Assembly: GCF_017643905.1 (NCBI RefSeq) | Contig: NZ_JAEPMO010000001.1 | Location: 1-64,000, forward strand | DNA length: 64,000 bases | Direction of reading: 5' to 3' | Source: Marivita sp. | GTDB lineage: Bacteria; Pseudomonadota; Alphaproteobacteria; Rhodobacterales; Rhodobacteraceae | Part shown: positions 31,428 through 41,308 of the stretch, piece by piece | Position numbering within the stretch: the first letter of the stretch is position 1 | Layout of the letters: the number at the start of each line of letters is the position of its first letter | The notes under the pieces: generated by a model | What the model was told of the DNA's origin: nothing | Databases searched by the model: none | The model's input: the letters and a program-made list of their open reading frames with translations, nothing else | Program-made: the position numbers and the translations under genes

Positions 31428-31661
31428 ATGCACATCCTTTTTCTCTTGATCATCGGGGCAGCGGCCGGATTTCTGGCCACACGGGTCATGCGAGTTGAGA
31501 TGAGCACGCTTGCCACGGTGATGGTAGGCGTGGCAGGGGCGCTGATCGGTGGAATGGTGATCCGGTTCCTGCTGGCCGCCACTGGTGCGGTTGCGGGGTT
31601 TGTCGGTGCAATCCTTGGCGCGATGATCGTGATCTGGATCGTGCAGAAACTGCGATCTTGA
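31428..31661 (+). CDS. Small membrane protein, GlsB/YeaQ/YmgE-like
   Basis: 77 aa, MHILFLLIIGAAAGFLATRVMRVEMSTLATVMVGVAGALIGGMVIRFLL. Confidence 0.65.
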   Translation: MHILFLLIIGAAAGFLATRVMRVEMSTLATVMVGVAGALIGGMVIRFLLAATGAVAGFVGAILGAMIVIWIVQKLRS

Positions 31662-31662
31662 T

Positions 31663-32520
31663 CTAGCGCATGATCAGAACGGGTACCTTGCACGAGCGGA
31701 TCATCTCGGTTGTCGTGGACCCGATGATGAAGCTGCGCACCCGGCTGTGACCATAAGCGCCCATCACCAGCAGGTCTTGCGCCCCGGTCGAGGTAATCTG
31801 CGCCAGCACTTTTTCCGGCTCTCCACTTTGGACAAGTGTCTTGGCGTCGAACCCGCCTGCCTTGAGGGTGGCGGCAGCATCTGACAGCGATTTCTGGATG
31901 GCAGGAGTTTCTTTTCCCGCAAAAACCAATGTGACGGAAAGCCCCGCGAACATCGGGCTGCGCGCAATATAATCGACCGCCTTGAGCGATGACGGGCCAC
32001 CGTCAAAGGCAACCAGCACGGATGTGATCGGCTTGAACGCGCGGTTGGCAATGAATACAGGCTTGTGGCTCGCCCGGACGATGCGTTCGAGGTTGGAGCC
32101 CAGATGCTCCATCGCCAGTCCAGCAGCTTCGCCACGTTTGCCGATGACGATCATGTCGCCGGTTTCTTCCTTGGCGGTCACGGTTTCAACCAGATCTCCC
32201 TGACGAAGACGGGTTTCAACGGTGATGTCCGCCCCTTGGGTGATGATCGCCTTGGCGTCTTCAAGAATGGCACGCCCGTGTTCATGGGCCAGCTTGGCGC
32301 GGGCGGTGTCAAGTTCGGTCAGTTGCTCCAAAAGCGCGGACCGGGCACCAAGACGGATCGCGCCGGAAAGGTCCTGCTTTTCAACTGCGTCGCGGCGGCC
32401 CATGACATGATAGACCTTGACCTTCCAGTCGGTGCGCCCGGCGATCCAAGCTGCGTGATGGCAGACGCTTTCGGCATAAGCGGAGGCGTCCACAAGGGCG
32501 ATGAGGGTGTTCGTGGTCAT
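31663..32520 (-). CDS. Universal stress protein (tandem UspA domains)
   Basis: GDMIVIGKRGEAAG... and second domain DLLVMGAYGHSRVRSFIIGSTTTEMIRSCKVPVLIMR. Confidence 0.9.
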   Translation of the reverse strand: MTTNTLIALVDASAYAESVCHHAAWIAGRTDWKVKVYHVMGRRDAVEKQDLSGAIRLGARSALLEQLTELDTARAKLAHEHGRAILEDAKAIITQGADITVETRLRQGDLVETVTAKEETGDMIVIGKRGEAAGLAMEHLGSNLERIVRASHKPVFIANRAFKPITSVLVAFDGGPSSLKAVDYIARSPMFAGLSVTLVFAGKETPAIQKSLSDAAATLKAGGFDAKTLVQSGEPEKVLAQITSTGAQDLLVMGAYGHSRVRSFIIGSTTTEMIRSCKVPVLIMR

Positions 32521-32531
32521 GGTCTTTCTCC

Positions 32532-34022
32532 CTAGTGGCCCAGCAGTTCATCCATCGCGCCGGGCTTGTCATAAATGGCAAGCCTGTCGACGATGGTTTC
32601 GGACGCCTTATTCAGGCCAATCAGCTCGACCTCCGCACCTTCGCGGCGGAACTTGAGAACGGCCATGTCAAGCGCGGCAACCGACGAGATGTCCCAGATA
32701 TGCGCGCGGCTGAGGTCGATGGTCACGCGGGCGGGGGCTTCGCGGAAATCGAAGGCTTTCATGAAATCCTCGGACGAGGCGAAGAACAATTGGCCCTCGA
32801 TGGTATAGGTACGGTGTTCGCCGTCCGGCGTGATCGTGGAGCGCACGCGGAAAAGTTGCGAGATCTTCCAGGCAAAGAAGATGCCCGAGAGCAGCACACC
32901 GACCAACACGCCAATGGCGAGGTTGTGGGTGTAGATCACGAAAAACACGGTCGCCAGCATCACGATGGAGGACGAGCGTGGGTGATCGCGCAGGTTCTTG
33001 ATCGACGACCACGAGAAGGTGCCGATGGACACCATGATCATGATCGCAACAAGCGCTGCCATCGGGATGATCGCCACGATATCGCCGAGAGCTACGACAA
33101 GGATCAGCAGGAAGAGACCGGCCACGAAGCTCGACAATCGCCCACGTCCGCCGGATTTCACGTTGATGATCGACTGCCCGATCATGGCGCAGCCTGCCAT
33201 GCCTCCGATAAACCCGGTGGCCGAATTGGCGAGGCCCTGACCGATGCATTCCTGATTGCGGTTGGACGTGGTGTCGGTGAGGTCATCGACGATCTGCTGG
33301 GTCATCAGGCTTTCCAGCAGTCCAACCACGGCCACCGCAACCGAATAGGGGAAGATGATCTGCAGGGTCTCGAATGTCAGCGGAATGTCCGGAATGAGGA
33401 ACACCGGCAGCGTGTCGGGCAGTTCGCCCATATCGCCCACGGTGCGCACATCCCACCCCATGAAGACCACCACGGCGGTCAGCACGATGATGGTGACCAG
33501 TGGCGACGGGACTGCTTTGGTCACCATGGGAAAGAGGTAGATGATTAACAGACCCGATGCTACAAGTGCATAGGTCAGCATCGGCACGCGGCTTGGATCG
33601 AGTTCGGGCAATTGCGCCATGAAGATCAGGATCGCCAGCGCGTTGACAAAGCCGGTCATCACGGATTTCGACACGAAGCGCATCACATAGCCGAGCCTCA
33701 GCAGTCCTGCGCCGATCTGCAGGAGACCCGCAAGCACTGTTGCCGCAAGCAGGTATTGCAGCCCGTGGTCCTTGACCAGCGTGACCATGAGAACGGCAGT
33801 TGCCGCAGTGGCCGCCGAAATCATGCCTGGCCGGCCCCCTGTGATGGCCGTGATCACCGCAATCGAGAAGGACGCATACAGGCCGACCTTGGGGTCGACC
33901 CCGGCAATGATCGAGAACGCGATCGCTTCGGGGATCAACGCAAGAGCTACCACCAACCCAGACAGCAGATCGCCGCGAATGTTGTGGGTCCATTGTCGTT
34001 TGTACTGTGCAAGAGAGATCAT
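32532..34022 (-). CDS. SulP family anion transporter with STAS domain
   Basis: [35 protein letters not shown]...[31 protein letters not shown]-terminal STAS. Confidence 0.92.
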   Translation of the reverse strand: MISLAQYKRQWTHNIRGDLLSGLVVALALIPEAIAFSIIAGVDPKVGLYASFSIAVITAITGGRPGMISAATAATAVLMVTLVKDHGLQYLLAATVLAGLLQIGAGLLRLGYVMRFVSKSVMTGFVNALAILIFMAQLPELDPSRVPMLTYALVASGLLIIYLFPMVTKAVPSPLVTIIVLTAVVVFMGWDVRTVGDMGELPDTLPVFLIPDIPLTFETLQIIFPYSVAVAVVGLLESLMTQQIVDDLTDTTSNRNQECIGQGLANSATGFIGGMAGCAMIGQSIINVKSGGRGRLSSFVAGLFLLILVVALGDIVAIIPMAALVAIMIMVSIGTFSWSSIKNLRDHPRSSSIVMLATVFFVIYTHNLAIGVLVGVLLSGIFFAWKISQLFRVRSTITPDGEHRTYTIEGQLFFASSEDFMKAFDFREAPARVTIDLSRAHIWDISSVAALDMAVLKFRREGAEVELIGLNKASETIVDRLAIYDKPGAMDELLGH

Positions 34023-34392
34023 GGAAGAATTCGCCCATAGGCCGCGGATGGATGCGCGGTCTTTGTCGGTGTCGTCAAGTTGATGGGGTTCCAGCGAAAA
34101 ACCGACCAGACTGGCCAGCGAAGGGTGTCACCCGACTATCGTCGGGGTCCCCTTACCCCGCCATGGCCAGGATGCCAAGTTGAACGGCGCTCAACTTGTC
34201 TTCTATCGGAGTATGTCCGGTCTCATGCGTGCAAAGCGGGCACACGAAGAACGTGAGCCCTTTGGCGGCGGTTTTGGGGTGGCGCGAGGCTTGTCTGTGC
34301 GGATATCAATGACATTCTGCGCGAACCTAGGTGTTTTGTGAAACTGTGCAGAGGTCTAGGTGTTGGTCTGACAGAGACAAGAGGAGCACGAA

Positions 34393-35382
34393 ATGGGACA
34401 TCTGGTTGACGGAGTCTGGAAAGACCAATGGTACGACACCGAAAGCACGGGTGGCGCGTTCAAGCGCACCACCTCTCGCTATCGCAACTGGATCACCGCG
34501 GATGGCAGCGCAGGCCCCACGGGCGAAAGCGGTTTCAAGGCCGAGGCGGGGCGTTATCATCTCTACGTCAGCCTTGCCTGCCCATGGGCCCATCGCACGC
34601 TCATCTTCCGTGCGATCAAGGGACTGACGGATCATATAGGCGTATCGGTCGTCCATCCTGACATGTTGTCAGATGGCTGGACGTTTGATCCCGATTTTCC
34701 CGGTGCGACCGGGGATACGCTTTACGGGTTGCCCTTCGCCCGGGACATCTATCTCAAGGCTGATCCAAAAGCATCGGGGCGCGTGACGGTTCCGATCCTG
34801 TGGGACACCCAGCGCGAGATCGTTGTGTCGAATGAGAGTTCGGAGATCATCCGCATGCTGAATTCGGCGTTCGATGGCCTGACGGGTGACACGCAGGATT
34901 TCTGGCCAGTGGCTTTGCGCGACGAGATCGAAGCGGTCAATGAGCGCGTCTATGACACCGTCAACAATGGCGTCTACAAATCCGGTTTCGCGACCACGCA
35001 AGAGGCCTATGACGCGGCTGTGGTGCCTCTGTTCGACAGTCTTGACTGGCTTGAGGACCGGCTCTCACAGCAGCGATACCTCGTCGGCGACCGGATCACC
35101 GAAGCAGATTGGCGGCTGTTCACCACCTTGGTGCGGTTCGATTCGGTCTACCACCTGCATTTCAAATGCAACCGACGCCGGATCATCGATTATCCCAACC
35201 TTTGGGCCTACACGCGCGAGCTTTATCAACAGCCGGGCGTTGCCGAGACCGTCAACCTTGATCACATCGTGCGGCACTACCATTACAGCCACGAAACCAT
35301 CAATCCTTACCGAATCATCCCGATAAATCCGGTTCTCGATTTCGACGAGCCGCATGGGCGTGACCATCTGGCTGCCGCTTAG
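34393..35382 (+). CDS. Xi-class glutathione S-transferase (YqjG/ECM4-like glutathionyl-hydroquinone reductase)
   Basis: YHLYVSLACPWAHRTLIFRAIKGL, CPWA active-site motif; C-terminal GST domain. Confidence 0.92.
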   Translation: MGHLVDGVWKDQWYDTESTGGAFKRTTSRYRNWITADGSAGPTGESGFKAEAGRYHLYVSLACPWAHRTLIFRAIKGLTDHIGVSVVHPDMLSDGWTFDPDFPGATGDTLYGLPFARDIYLKADPKASGRVTVPILWDTQREIVVSNESSEIIRMLNSAFDGLTGDTQDFWPVALRDEIEAVNERVYDTVNNGVYKSGFATTQEAYDAAVVPLFDSLDWLEDRLSQQRYLVGDRITEADWRLFTTLVRFDSVYHLHFKCNRRRIIDYPNLWAYTRELYQQPGVAETVNLDHIVRHYHYSHETINPYRIIPINPVLDFDEPHGRDHLAAA

Positions 35383-35741
35383 GCTGTTTTCGCGTAATGC
35401 TCGACCATCGCCGCCAAGTCTTCGGGCTGGGTGGCGCTGGGCACAAATGCGCAGGCGTTCGAGCAAAGCTGGAAGATGGAGCCGTCCGAGAAAAAGCTCG
35501 TATTGGTGACAAAGATCACGCGGGCGTCCGGATGACGATAGCTCGCGTAATCTGCGACGGCGATGGCGCTGCCGCCTTCCAGCACAACGTCGAGGATGAT
35601 GATCGAATAGAACTGTTCGTGCAGCCTGTCGATGGCGCTGTCCTGATCCAGCGCGACATCCACAACATGACTCTGACGCTGCAAATGGCGTTGCCAGATG
35701 CGGCCAAGTTTGGCGTCGTTTTGAACGATCAGCACATTCAT
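35379..35741 (-). CDS. Stand-alone response-regulator receiver-like protein
   Basis: MNVLIVQNDAKLGRIWQRHL...IIILDVVLEGGSAIAVADY...VIFVTNTS; no output domain. Confidence 0.75.
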   Translation of the reverse strand: MNVLIVQNDAKLGRIWQRHLQRQSHVVDVALDQDSAIDRLHEQFYSIIILDVVLEGGSAIAVADYASYRHPDARVIFVTNTSFFSDGSIFQLCSNACAFVPSATQPEDLAAMVEHYAKTA

Positions 35742-35944
35742 TCGTCGAGGCGTCTTTCAAATTCTTGCGTCGCGTCACGGACAGGGTCCGCCGTCAGTAG
35801 ATAACAAACGGTTAATGTCAGTGTAAGGAAAGTGATCAGAACGTTAAATTGAGCGAAACTTGGCCGACCGGGATGATCCCCCGTTCTGTTACTAATTTCG
35901 AAAACGGCTGGTTTTTCAAGGGCTTTCTGGTGTGTACTACTTGA

Positions 35945-36301
35945 TCAGGGGCGCGTTGGGAAACGATCTCCTGACGCAGTGATGACAATCAAACGGCCCT
36001 GATCGTCAGTGACATACAGATCGCAGCGTGAAAATCCGGTGACGAACTCGATGCAGATCGTGCTGTCCTGCATGACTGTGAAATACCCGTACCCGGTGCC
36101 GCCGTCGTTCGCATAGGTGTAGGTGTAGCGCCCGTCCTCGAAGAACCTGGACTGACCATCGTCGAAAAAGGTGATGGTCGCGCCTCTCAGCCGCAGCTCC
36201 AGGCTGGTCTGATCAAACAACTCGTCGCCTTCACGGGGCACCCATTGCTGGGCAAAAACGACAGCGGGCACAAGTATGAAAGCAACGGTACATCTGATCA
36301 T
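35945..36301 (-). CDS. Hypothetical secreted protein
   Basis: 118 aa with signal peptide MIRCTVAFILVPAVVFAQ. Confidence 0.6.
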   Translation of the reverse strand: MIRCTVAFILVPAVVFAQQWVPREGDELFDQTSLELRLRGATITFFDDGQSRFFEDGRYTYTYANDGGTGYGYFTVMQDSTICIEFVTGFSRCDLYVTDDQGRLIVITASGDRFPTRP

Positions 36302-36343
36302 GCGGCAAGCTTAAGCGTAATCATGCAAACGCCGGAGACACGT

Positions 36344-39300
36344 TTACGCGACCAGTCGTTCGGCTTTCTTGAGATCGACAGAGACAAGCTGGCTGACGCC
36401 CTGTTCCTGCATCGTCACACCAAACAGACGATCCATGCGTGCCATCGTGACGGCATGGTGCGTGATGATCAGGAACCGAGTGTCCGTCCGGCGGCACATT
36501 TCATCGAGAAGGTCGCAGAAGCGTGTCACGTTTGCATCGTCCAACGGCGCGTCCACCTCGTCGAGCACACAGATCGGCGCAGGGTTGGCGAGGAAGACTG
36601 CAAAGATCAGCGCCAACGCGGTCAGCGTCTGTTCCCCACCCGACAGAAGCGACAGCGTCGACAGTTTCTTACCCGGCGGTTGGCACATGATTTCAAGCCC
36701 GGCATCCAGCGGGTCGTCGCTTTCGACCATGACAAGGTTCGCCTCGCCACCGCCGAAGAGATGGGTGAAGAGCAGAGTGAAATTGCTGTTCACCTGTTCG
36801 AACGCAGTCAAAAGGCGTTCGCGCCCTTCGCGGTTGAGGCTGGCAATGCCGGACCGCAATGTCTTGATTGCTTCTTCCAGATCGGTCTTTTCCGCCAGAA
36901 GGTGATCATGTTCTTCCTGTACTTCGCGCGCGTCTTCCTCGGCACGCAGGTTGACGGCACCCAAGGCGTCGCGTTGCCGCTTGAGGCGGTTCACATCGGC
37001 ATCAATGGCCTCTGCACGGGGCAGGTTGTCGGGGTCTGCGCCCAGCTTCTGCAACAGGTTGGTTGGGCTGGTATCCTGCTCTTCGGCGATCCGTTCGGCC
37101 GCCGCGTTGACCGCGTCGCGGGCGGCTTCGGCACGGGCTTCTGATCGGGCACGCGCTTCGCGGGCCTCAGACGCTTTCCGTTCGGCTTCGCGTTCGGCCT
37201 GATCGGCGTTGCGCAGCGTTGCTTCTCCGCTGGACAGCGTATCATCCGCCGCCGCTTTGCGGGCTTCGGCTTGCGTGATTTCATGGCCCAGCGTTTCGCG
37301 CTGGGCGGCCAGTTCACCCGGAAGACCGGACGCCTTTTCCAGTTCCGTCTGTGCAGCCGACCGCCGGTCCGCCAGTTCCGCGCTGCGCTTTTCGGCGGTG
37401 TCCAGACGGTGCCGCCAGCCGCTCAGCTCTTTCGTGACCTGTTGCGACCGGGCCTTGCGGGCATCGCCTTCGCGGCGCAGCTCGTCCTGAGCTGACCGGC
37501 GCGACATCATGGTCATGCGGGCCGCTTCCACCGTCATCTTGAGGTCTTCAACCTCGGCGCGGGCGGAGTCGAGGTCTTCCAGATCCGCCACGGCACGCTG
37601 TGCCTCGACCAGTTGCGCGCGCGCACGAGTGGCCTCTTCCTCGTGGCGCGTCACGGCCATGGAGAGGCTTTCCAGCTTGCCTTCAGCCATATCGCGGTCG
37701 GCCTCGGCACGGCTCAGTTTCCGCGCCGCTTCGGTCACAGCTGCATCGGCATCCCGCCGCGCTTGCCGCGCAGCTTTTTCGGCCATCGCCAGATCTGCTA
37801 AGCGCTGGGTCAAGCTTTCATGCGCGGCGCGCGCGCCATCGACACGGGCCGAGGCAAGGGCGGTTTCCTGTTTCAGCGCCTCAAGCCGGTTCAACTGCTC
37901 CAGACGCAATGCGGCGGCTGACGGGGCATCTTCGGCCCATGCCCGATACCCGTCCCAGCGCCAGAGATCGCCTTCAAGGCTGACCAGACGCTGGCCGGGT
38001 TTCAGCAATGGTTGCAGCCGCGCGGCATCTTCGGGGTCCGCAAGGCCGATCTGGGCCATGCGCCGTTCCAGCACCTCTGGCACTGACACGTGGTTGGTGA
38101 GTGGTGTGATCCCCTCGGGCAAAGGCTGGTCGGTGTCGTAGCGCGGCAGTGCTGTCCAACCCGTGGGGCCGTCGCCTTCGACCTCGGGCGCGCGCAGATC
38201 GTCTGCCAGCGCCGCACCCAACGCTTTTTCGAACCCTTGTTCCACATGAAGCCGGTCGAGGATCTGACCACCCTCGGCAGTGTCCCGATCAAGCAGTCGT
38301 GCCAGAGCGGTGGTTTCCGCACTCAGCGCGTTCATCTCGCCTTCGGCTTCGGACCGTTCGGCGCGGGCATCAGCTTCGCGCGACTGGGTTTCGGCGCGGG
38401 CCGCTTCGGCCTCTGTCAGAACCTGATCCGCTCGGTCGGCCAGATCGCGCGCGGCGACCTGTTCCTTGTCCGCCGCCAACGCCGCGGTTTTTGCGTCGGC
38501 CAGGGATTGTTTGGCCGCCGCCATTGCGTCACGCGCGCGGGCCGCATCCGCTTCGTTCCGGTCGAGCGTTTTCTGGCTGTCGGACAGAAGCCGGTGCGCC
38601 GATTGGTGCCGCGCGGCAAGGCGGGCGACATCTTCGGTCTTCTGGCTCAGATCAGACTCTCGGGCTTGCAGGACTGCGCCCGCCTCCTGTGCCGCTGCGA
38701 TGGCTGCCGCGAGTTTATCGTCATGCCCATCGGCTGCCTTGGCCAGTTCGCGCGCTTCCCATTCCAGTTGCTGGATGGTCTCGCCCGCGTCGCGGTTGAG
38801 CCCGCTTTCGCGCTCCATGTCCTTGGTCATCTGGTCGATGCGGCGGGTCAGGGTTTCAATGGTTTCCGCGGCGCGGCGTTCCTGCTCGGTCAGCGTGTCC
38901 CGCTGGAGAGTCAGCCGCTGCACAATCGCCGCTGCTATAGCCGCCTCCTCGCGCAGGGGGGGCAGGGCGGCATCTGCAGCTTCGCGCGCCTTGGTGGCTT
39001 CGCGCGCGGCGGACTCCGCCTTTGCCGCCTCGGTGGTGCGTTCGCGCAGCTGCGCGTCTGCCTCGGCGCGGGCGGTGTCTGCGTCTTTCCAACGGCGGTA
39101 CAGCAGCAGACCTTCGGCATGGCGCAGTTCTTCGCCGATGGCGCGATACCGCGCCGCCTGACGGGCCTGTCGCGCCAGTTGTGCAAGCTGCGCTGCAAGT
39201 TGTTCGATCACGTCATCGACACGCAGCAGGTTCGCTTCGGTGTTCTTGAGCTTCAGTTCCGCCTCGTGCCGACGCTGGTAGAGGCCGGAAATCCCTGCTG

Positions 39301-39799
39301 CTTCCTCAAGAATGCGGCGGCGGTTCTTCGGCTTGGCGTTGATCAGCTCGCTGATCTGGCCCTGCCGCACCAGCGCGGGGGAATGCGCCCCGGTTGAGGC
39401 ATCGGCGAACAGCATCTGAACGTCGCGCGCGCGGACGTCCTTGCCGTTGACCTTGTAGGCGCTGCCCACGTCGCGGGTGATACGACGGACGATGTCGATC
39501 TGGTCTTGATCGTTGAAGCCAGCAGGCGCCAGGCGGTCGCTGTTTTCGATCTGGATCGACACTTCGGCAAAGTTGCGCGCCGGACGCGTGGCGGCACCTG
39601 CGAAGATCACGTCTTCCATACCGCCGCCGCGCATCGCGGTGGGGCGGTTTTCCCCCATCACCCAGCGCAGCGCTTCGAGAAGGTTGGATTTTCCACAGCC
39701 GTTCGGACCCACAACGCCGGTCAGACCATCCGCGATGATCAGATCGGTGGGGTCAACGAAGCTTTTGAAGCCCGTCAAACGGAGTTTGGAAAAGCGCAC
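36344..39799 (-). CDS. smc: Chromosome segregation protein SMC
   Basis: GPNGCGKSNLLEALRWVMGE, long coiled coil, hinge, C-terminal LSLLSGGEQTLTALALIFAVF and CVLDEVDAPLDDAN. Confidence 0.95.
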   Translation of the reverse strand: MRFSKLRLTGFKSFVDPTDLIIADGLTGVVGPNGCGKSNLLEALRWVMGENRPTAMRGGGMEDVIFAGAATRPARNFAEVSIQIENSDRLAPAGFNDQDQIDIVRRITRDVGSAYKVNGKDVRARDVQMLFADASTGAHSPALVRQGQISELINAKPKNRRRILEEAAGISGLYQRRHEAELKLKNTEANLLRVDDVIEQLAAQLAQLARQARQAARYRAIGEELRHAEGLLLYRRWKDADTARAEADAQLRERTTEAAKAESAAREATKAREAADAALPPLREEAAIAAAIVQRLTLQRDTLTEQERRAAETIETLTRRIDQMTKDMERESGLNRDAGETIQQLEWEARELAKAADGHDDKLAAAIAAAQEAGAVLQARESDLSQKTEDVARLAARHQSAHRLLSDSQKTLDRNEADAARARDAMAAAKQSLADAKTAALAADKEQVAARDLADRADQVLTEAEAARAETQSREADARAERSEAEGEMNALSAETTALARLLDRDTAEGGQILDRLHVEQGFEKALGAALADDLRAPEVEGDGPTGWTALPRYDTDQPLPEGITPLTNHVSVPEVLERRMAQIGLADPEDAARLQPLLKPGQRLVSLEGDLWRWDGYRAWAEDAPSAAALRLEQLNRLEALKQETALASARVDGARAAHESLTQRLADLAMAEKAARQARRDADAAVTEAARKLSRAEADRDMAEGKLESLSMAVTRHEEEATRARAQLVEAQRAVADLEDLDSARAEVEDLKMTVEAARMTMMSRRSAQDELRREGDARKARSQQVTKELSGWRHRLDTAEKRSAELADRRSAAQTELEKASGLPGELAAQRETLGHEITQAEARKAAADDTLSSGEATLRNADQAEREAERKASEAREARARSEARAEAARDAVNAAAERIAEEQDTSPTNLLQKLGADPDNLPRAEAIDADVNRLKRQRDALGAVNLRAEEDAREVQEEHDHLLAEKTDLEEAIKTLRSGIASLNREGRERLLTAFEQVNSNFTLLFTHLFGGGEANLVMVESDDPLDAGLEIMCQPPGKKLSTLSLLSGGEQTLTALALIFAVFLANPAPICVLDEVDAPLDDANVTRFCDLLDEMCRRTDTRFLIITHHAVTMARMDRLFGVTMQEQGVSQLVSVDLKKAERLVA

Positions 39800-39979
39800 C
39801 TGTAAAGCCTGCCTGATTCCCGATGTGAGGGACAGTGTGTCGCGGGGTTTGGCGCGGAGTCAACGATTTGGTTCCGCATGTGGTAACTTGGTGCGGCTTA
39901 TCCACAAGATATTGCGGTCTTGTTAAGGTATTTTCCGGAGGTCCGGTGCTGCTTTTCAAACGAGCAATGCAGGCAGATC

Positions 39980-40007
39980 TTTACATTCTGATTTTTGAAT
40001 GTATATG
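39980..40007 (+). promoter_or_regulatory. Candidate sigma70-type promoter (TTTACA ... TATATG)
   Basis: -35-like TTTACA at 39980-39985, -10-like TATATG at 40002-40007, 16-bp spacer. Confidence 0.35.
39983..40002. promoter_or_regulatory. BigR/SqrR-type operator 1, ACATTC-N8-GAATGT
   Basis: Perfect 6-bp inverted repeat with 8-bp spacer; contains ATTC-N8-GAAT. Confidence 0.6.
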
Positions 40008-40025
40008 TATTCCGAAATCCGAATA
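40008..40025. promoter_or_regulatory. BigR/SqrR-type operator 2, TATTC-N8-GAATA
   Basis: Perfect 5-bp inverted repeat with the same 8-bp spacer, 25 bp centre-to-centre or less from operator 1. Confidence 0.6.
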
Positions 40026-40039
40026 TAAGGAGACTCGCC

Positions 40040-41257
40040 ATGGACCATTCCGTATCCAGACCCGCTGACACCTATTCGCCAATCTACTTTCTGGCCTCGC
40101 TTGGCGCGGGCGGGATCGCGGTCACGTTCTTCATGTTCCTGATGTTCTGGGTGCCGCATCCGGGGCAGCCGGTGCCTGTCTTCGAAGACATCGCTGCTGC
40201 ATTTGCCAAGGGCGGTGCGCCCATGCAGGTCGCCATTGCGGCCGCATTGATCGGGATTGCCGTCTTTGCCTTTCTCAACATCAAATCACTGATCTGGAAT
40301 CTGCAATCCCTGTCGGCGTTCAAGAAAACCGATGCCTACACAAAGCTGCGCGAAACCAACGCCGAGGCCACGCTTCTCGCGATGCCGCTTGCGCTTGCGA
40401 TGAGCGTGAACGCGATGTTCATCGTGGGTCTCGTCTTCGTGCCGCAGCTTTGGAGCGTGGTGGAATACCTCTTCCCAATGGCGCTGATCGCCTTTGCCGC
40501 GATCGGCGTGCTGGCCCTCCGCATGATCGGCGCGTTCTTGGGACGCGTCCTGTCCAAAGGCGGCGTGTTCGATGTGACCGCGCATAACTCGTTTGCGCAG
40601 CTTCTGCCTGCCTTCAGCATTGCCATGGTCGGCGTCGGTTTCGCCGCCCCTGCCGCGATGAGCACGTCCGCCACCACGGTCGCCGTTGCCCTGATGCTGT
40701 CGACCTTCTTTGGTGTGGCTGCGATCCTCTACACCGTGATTGCCGCGACCACAGCCTTTGCGTCGATGCTTCAGCACGGGACGGCGCGGGAATCCGGCCC
40801 GACCCTGATGATCATCGTGCCGATTGTCACCGTTCTGGGCATCCTCTTCCTGCGTCAGAGCCACGGTTTGCACGTCGCTTTTGACACCCATGCACAACCG
40901 GGCGAGACCATGATCTTCCTCGCACGGCTGCTGTCCATCCAGATCGTGTTCCTGCTTCTGGGTGCGGTTGTCATGATGCGTCAGGGATATTTCAGTGACT
41001 TCGTCATGGGCAGCAAGACCTCGCCGGGCTCTTACGCTCTGGTCTGCCCGGCGGTTGCGCTTTCGGTCATGCTCCACTTCTTCGTGAACAAGGGTCTTGT
41101 CGCGGCTGGTGCAATCGAGAAGTTTGGTGTGGCCTATTGGAGTGTGACGGGCATTGCCATCGTGGCGCAGATCGTCGCGATCGCTTTGGTTCTGCGCCTC
41201 AACCGTCAGCACTTTGCGCGCAGGGTCATCGCTGCCAATGCAGTTCCTGCTGAATAA
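40040..41257 (+). CDS. Multi-TM membrane protein (about 10 TM, TDT/TehA-like size), function unassigned
   Basis: MDHSVSRPADTYSPIYFLASLGAGGIAVTFFMFLMFWVPHPGQPVPVFED; RBS AAGGAG at 40027-40032. Confidence 0.75.
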   Translation: MDHSVSRPADTYSPIYFLASLGAGGIAVTFFMFLMFWVPHPGQPVPVFEDIAAAFAKGGAPMQVAIAAALIGIAVFAFLNIKSLIWNLQSLSAFKKTDAYTKLRETNAEATLLAMPLALAMSVNAMFIVGLVFVPQLWSVVEYLFPMALIAFAAIGVLALRMIGAFLGRVLSKGGVFDVTAHNSFAQLLPAFSIAMVGVGFAAPAAMSTSATTVAVALMLSTFFGVAAILYTVIAATTAFASMLQHGTARESGPTLMIIVPIVTVLGILFLRQSHGLHVAFDTHAQPGETMIFLARLLSIQIVFLLLGAVVMMRQGYFSDFVMGSKTSPGSYALVCPAVALSVMLHFFVNKGLVAAGAIEKFGVAYWSVTGIAIVAQIVAIALVLRLNRQHFARRVIAANAVPAE

Positions 41258-41280
41258 ACCCGGCACACAGAAAAACCGCG

Positions 41281-41308
41281 AAAGCCCGGATCAGGTGGTC
41301 CGGGCTTT
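41281..41308. terminator. Bidirectional hairpin terminator between convergent genes
   Basis: AAAGCCCGGA-TCAGGTGG-TCCGGGCTTT, 10-bp arms; includes the last codons and stop of the aldolase. Confidence 0.6.

Noticed and set aside
38090-39397. 435-aa plus-strand ORF
   Set aside because: Antisense to smc coiled coil; no family resemblance.
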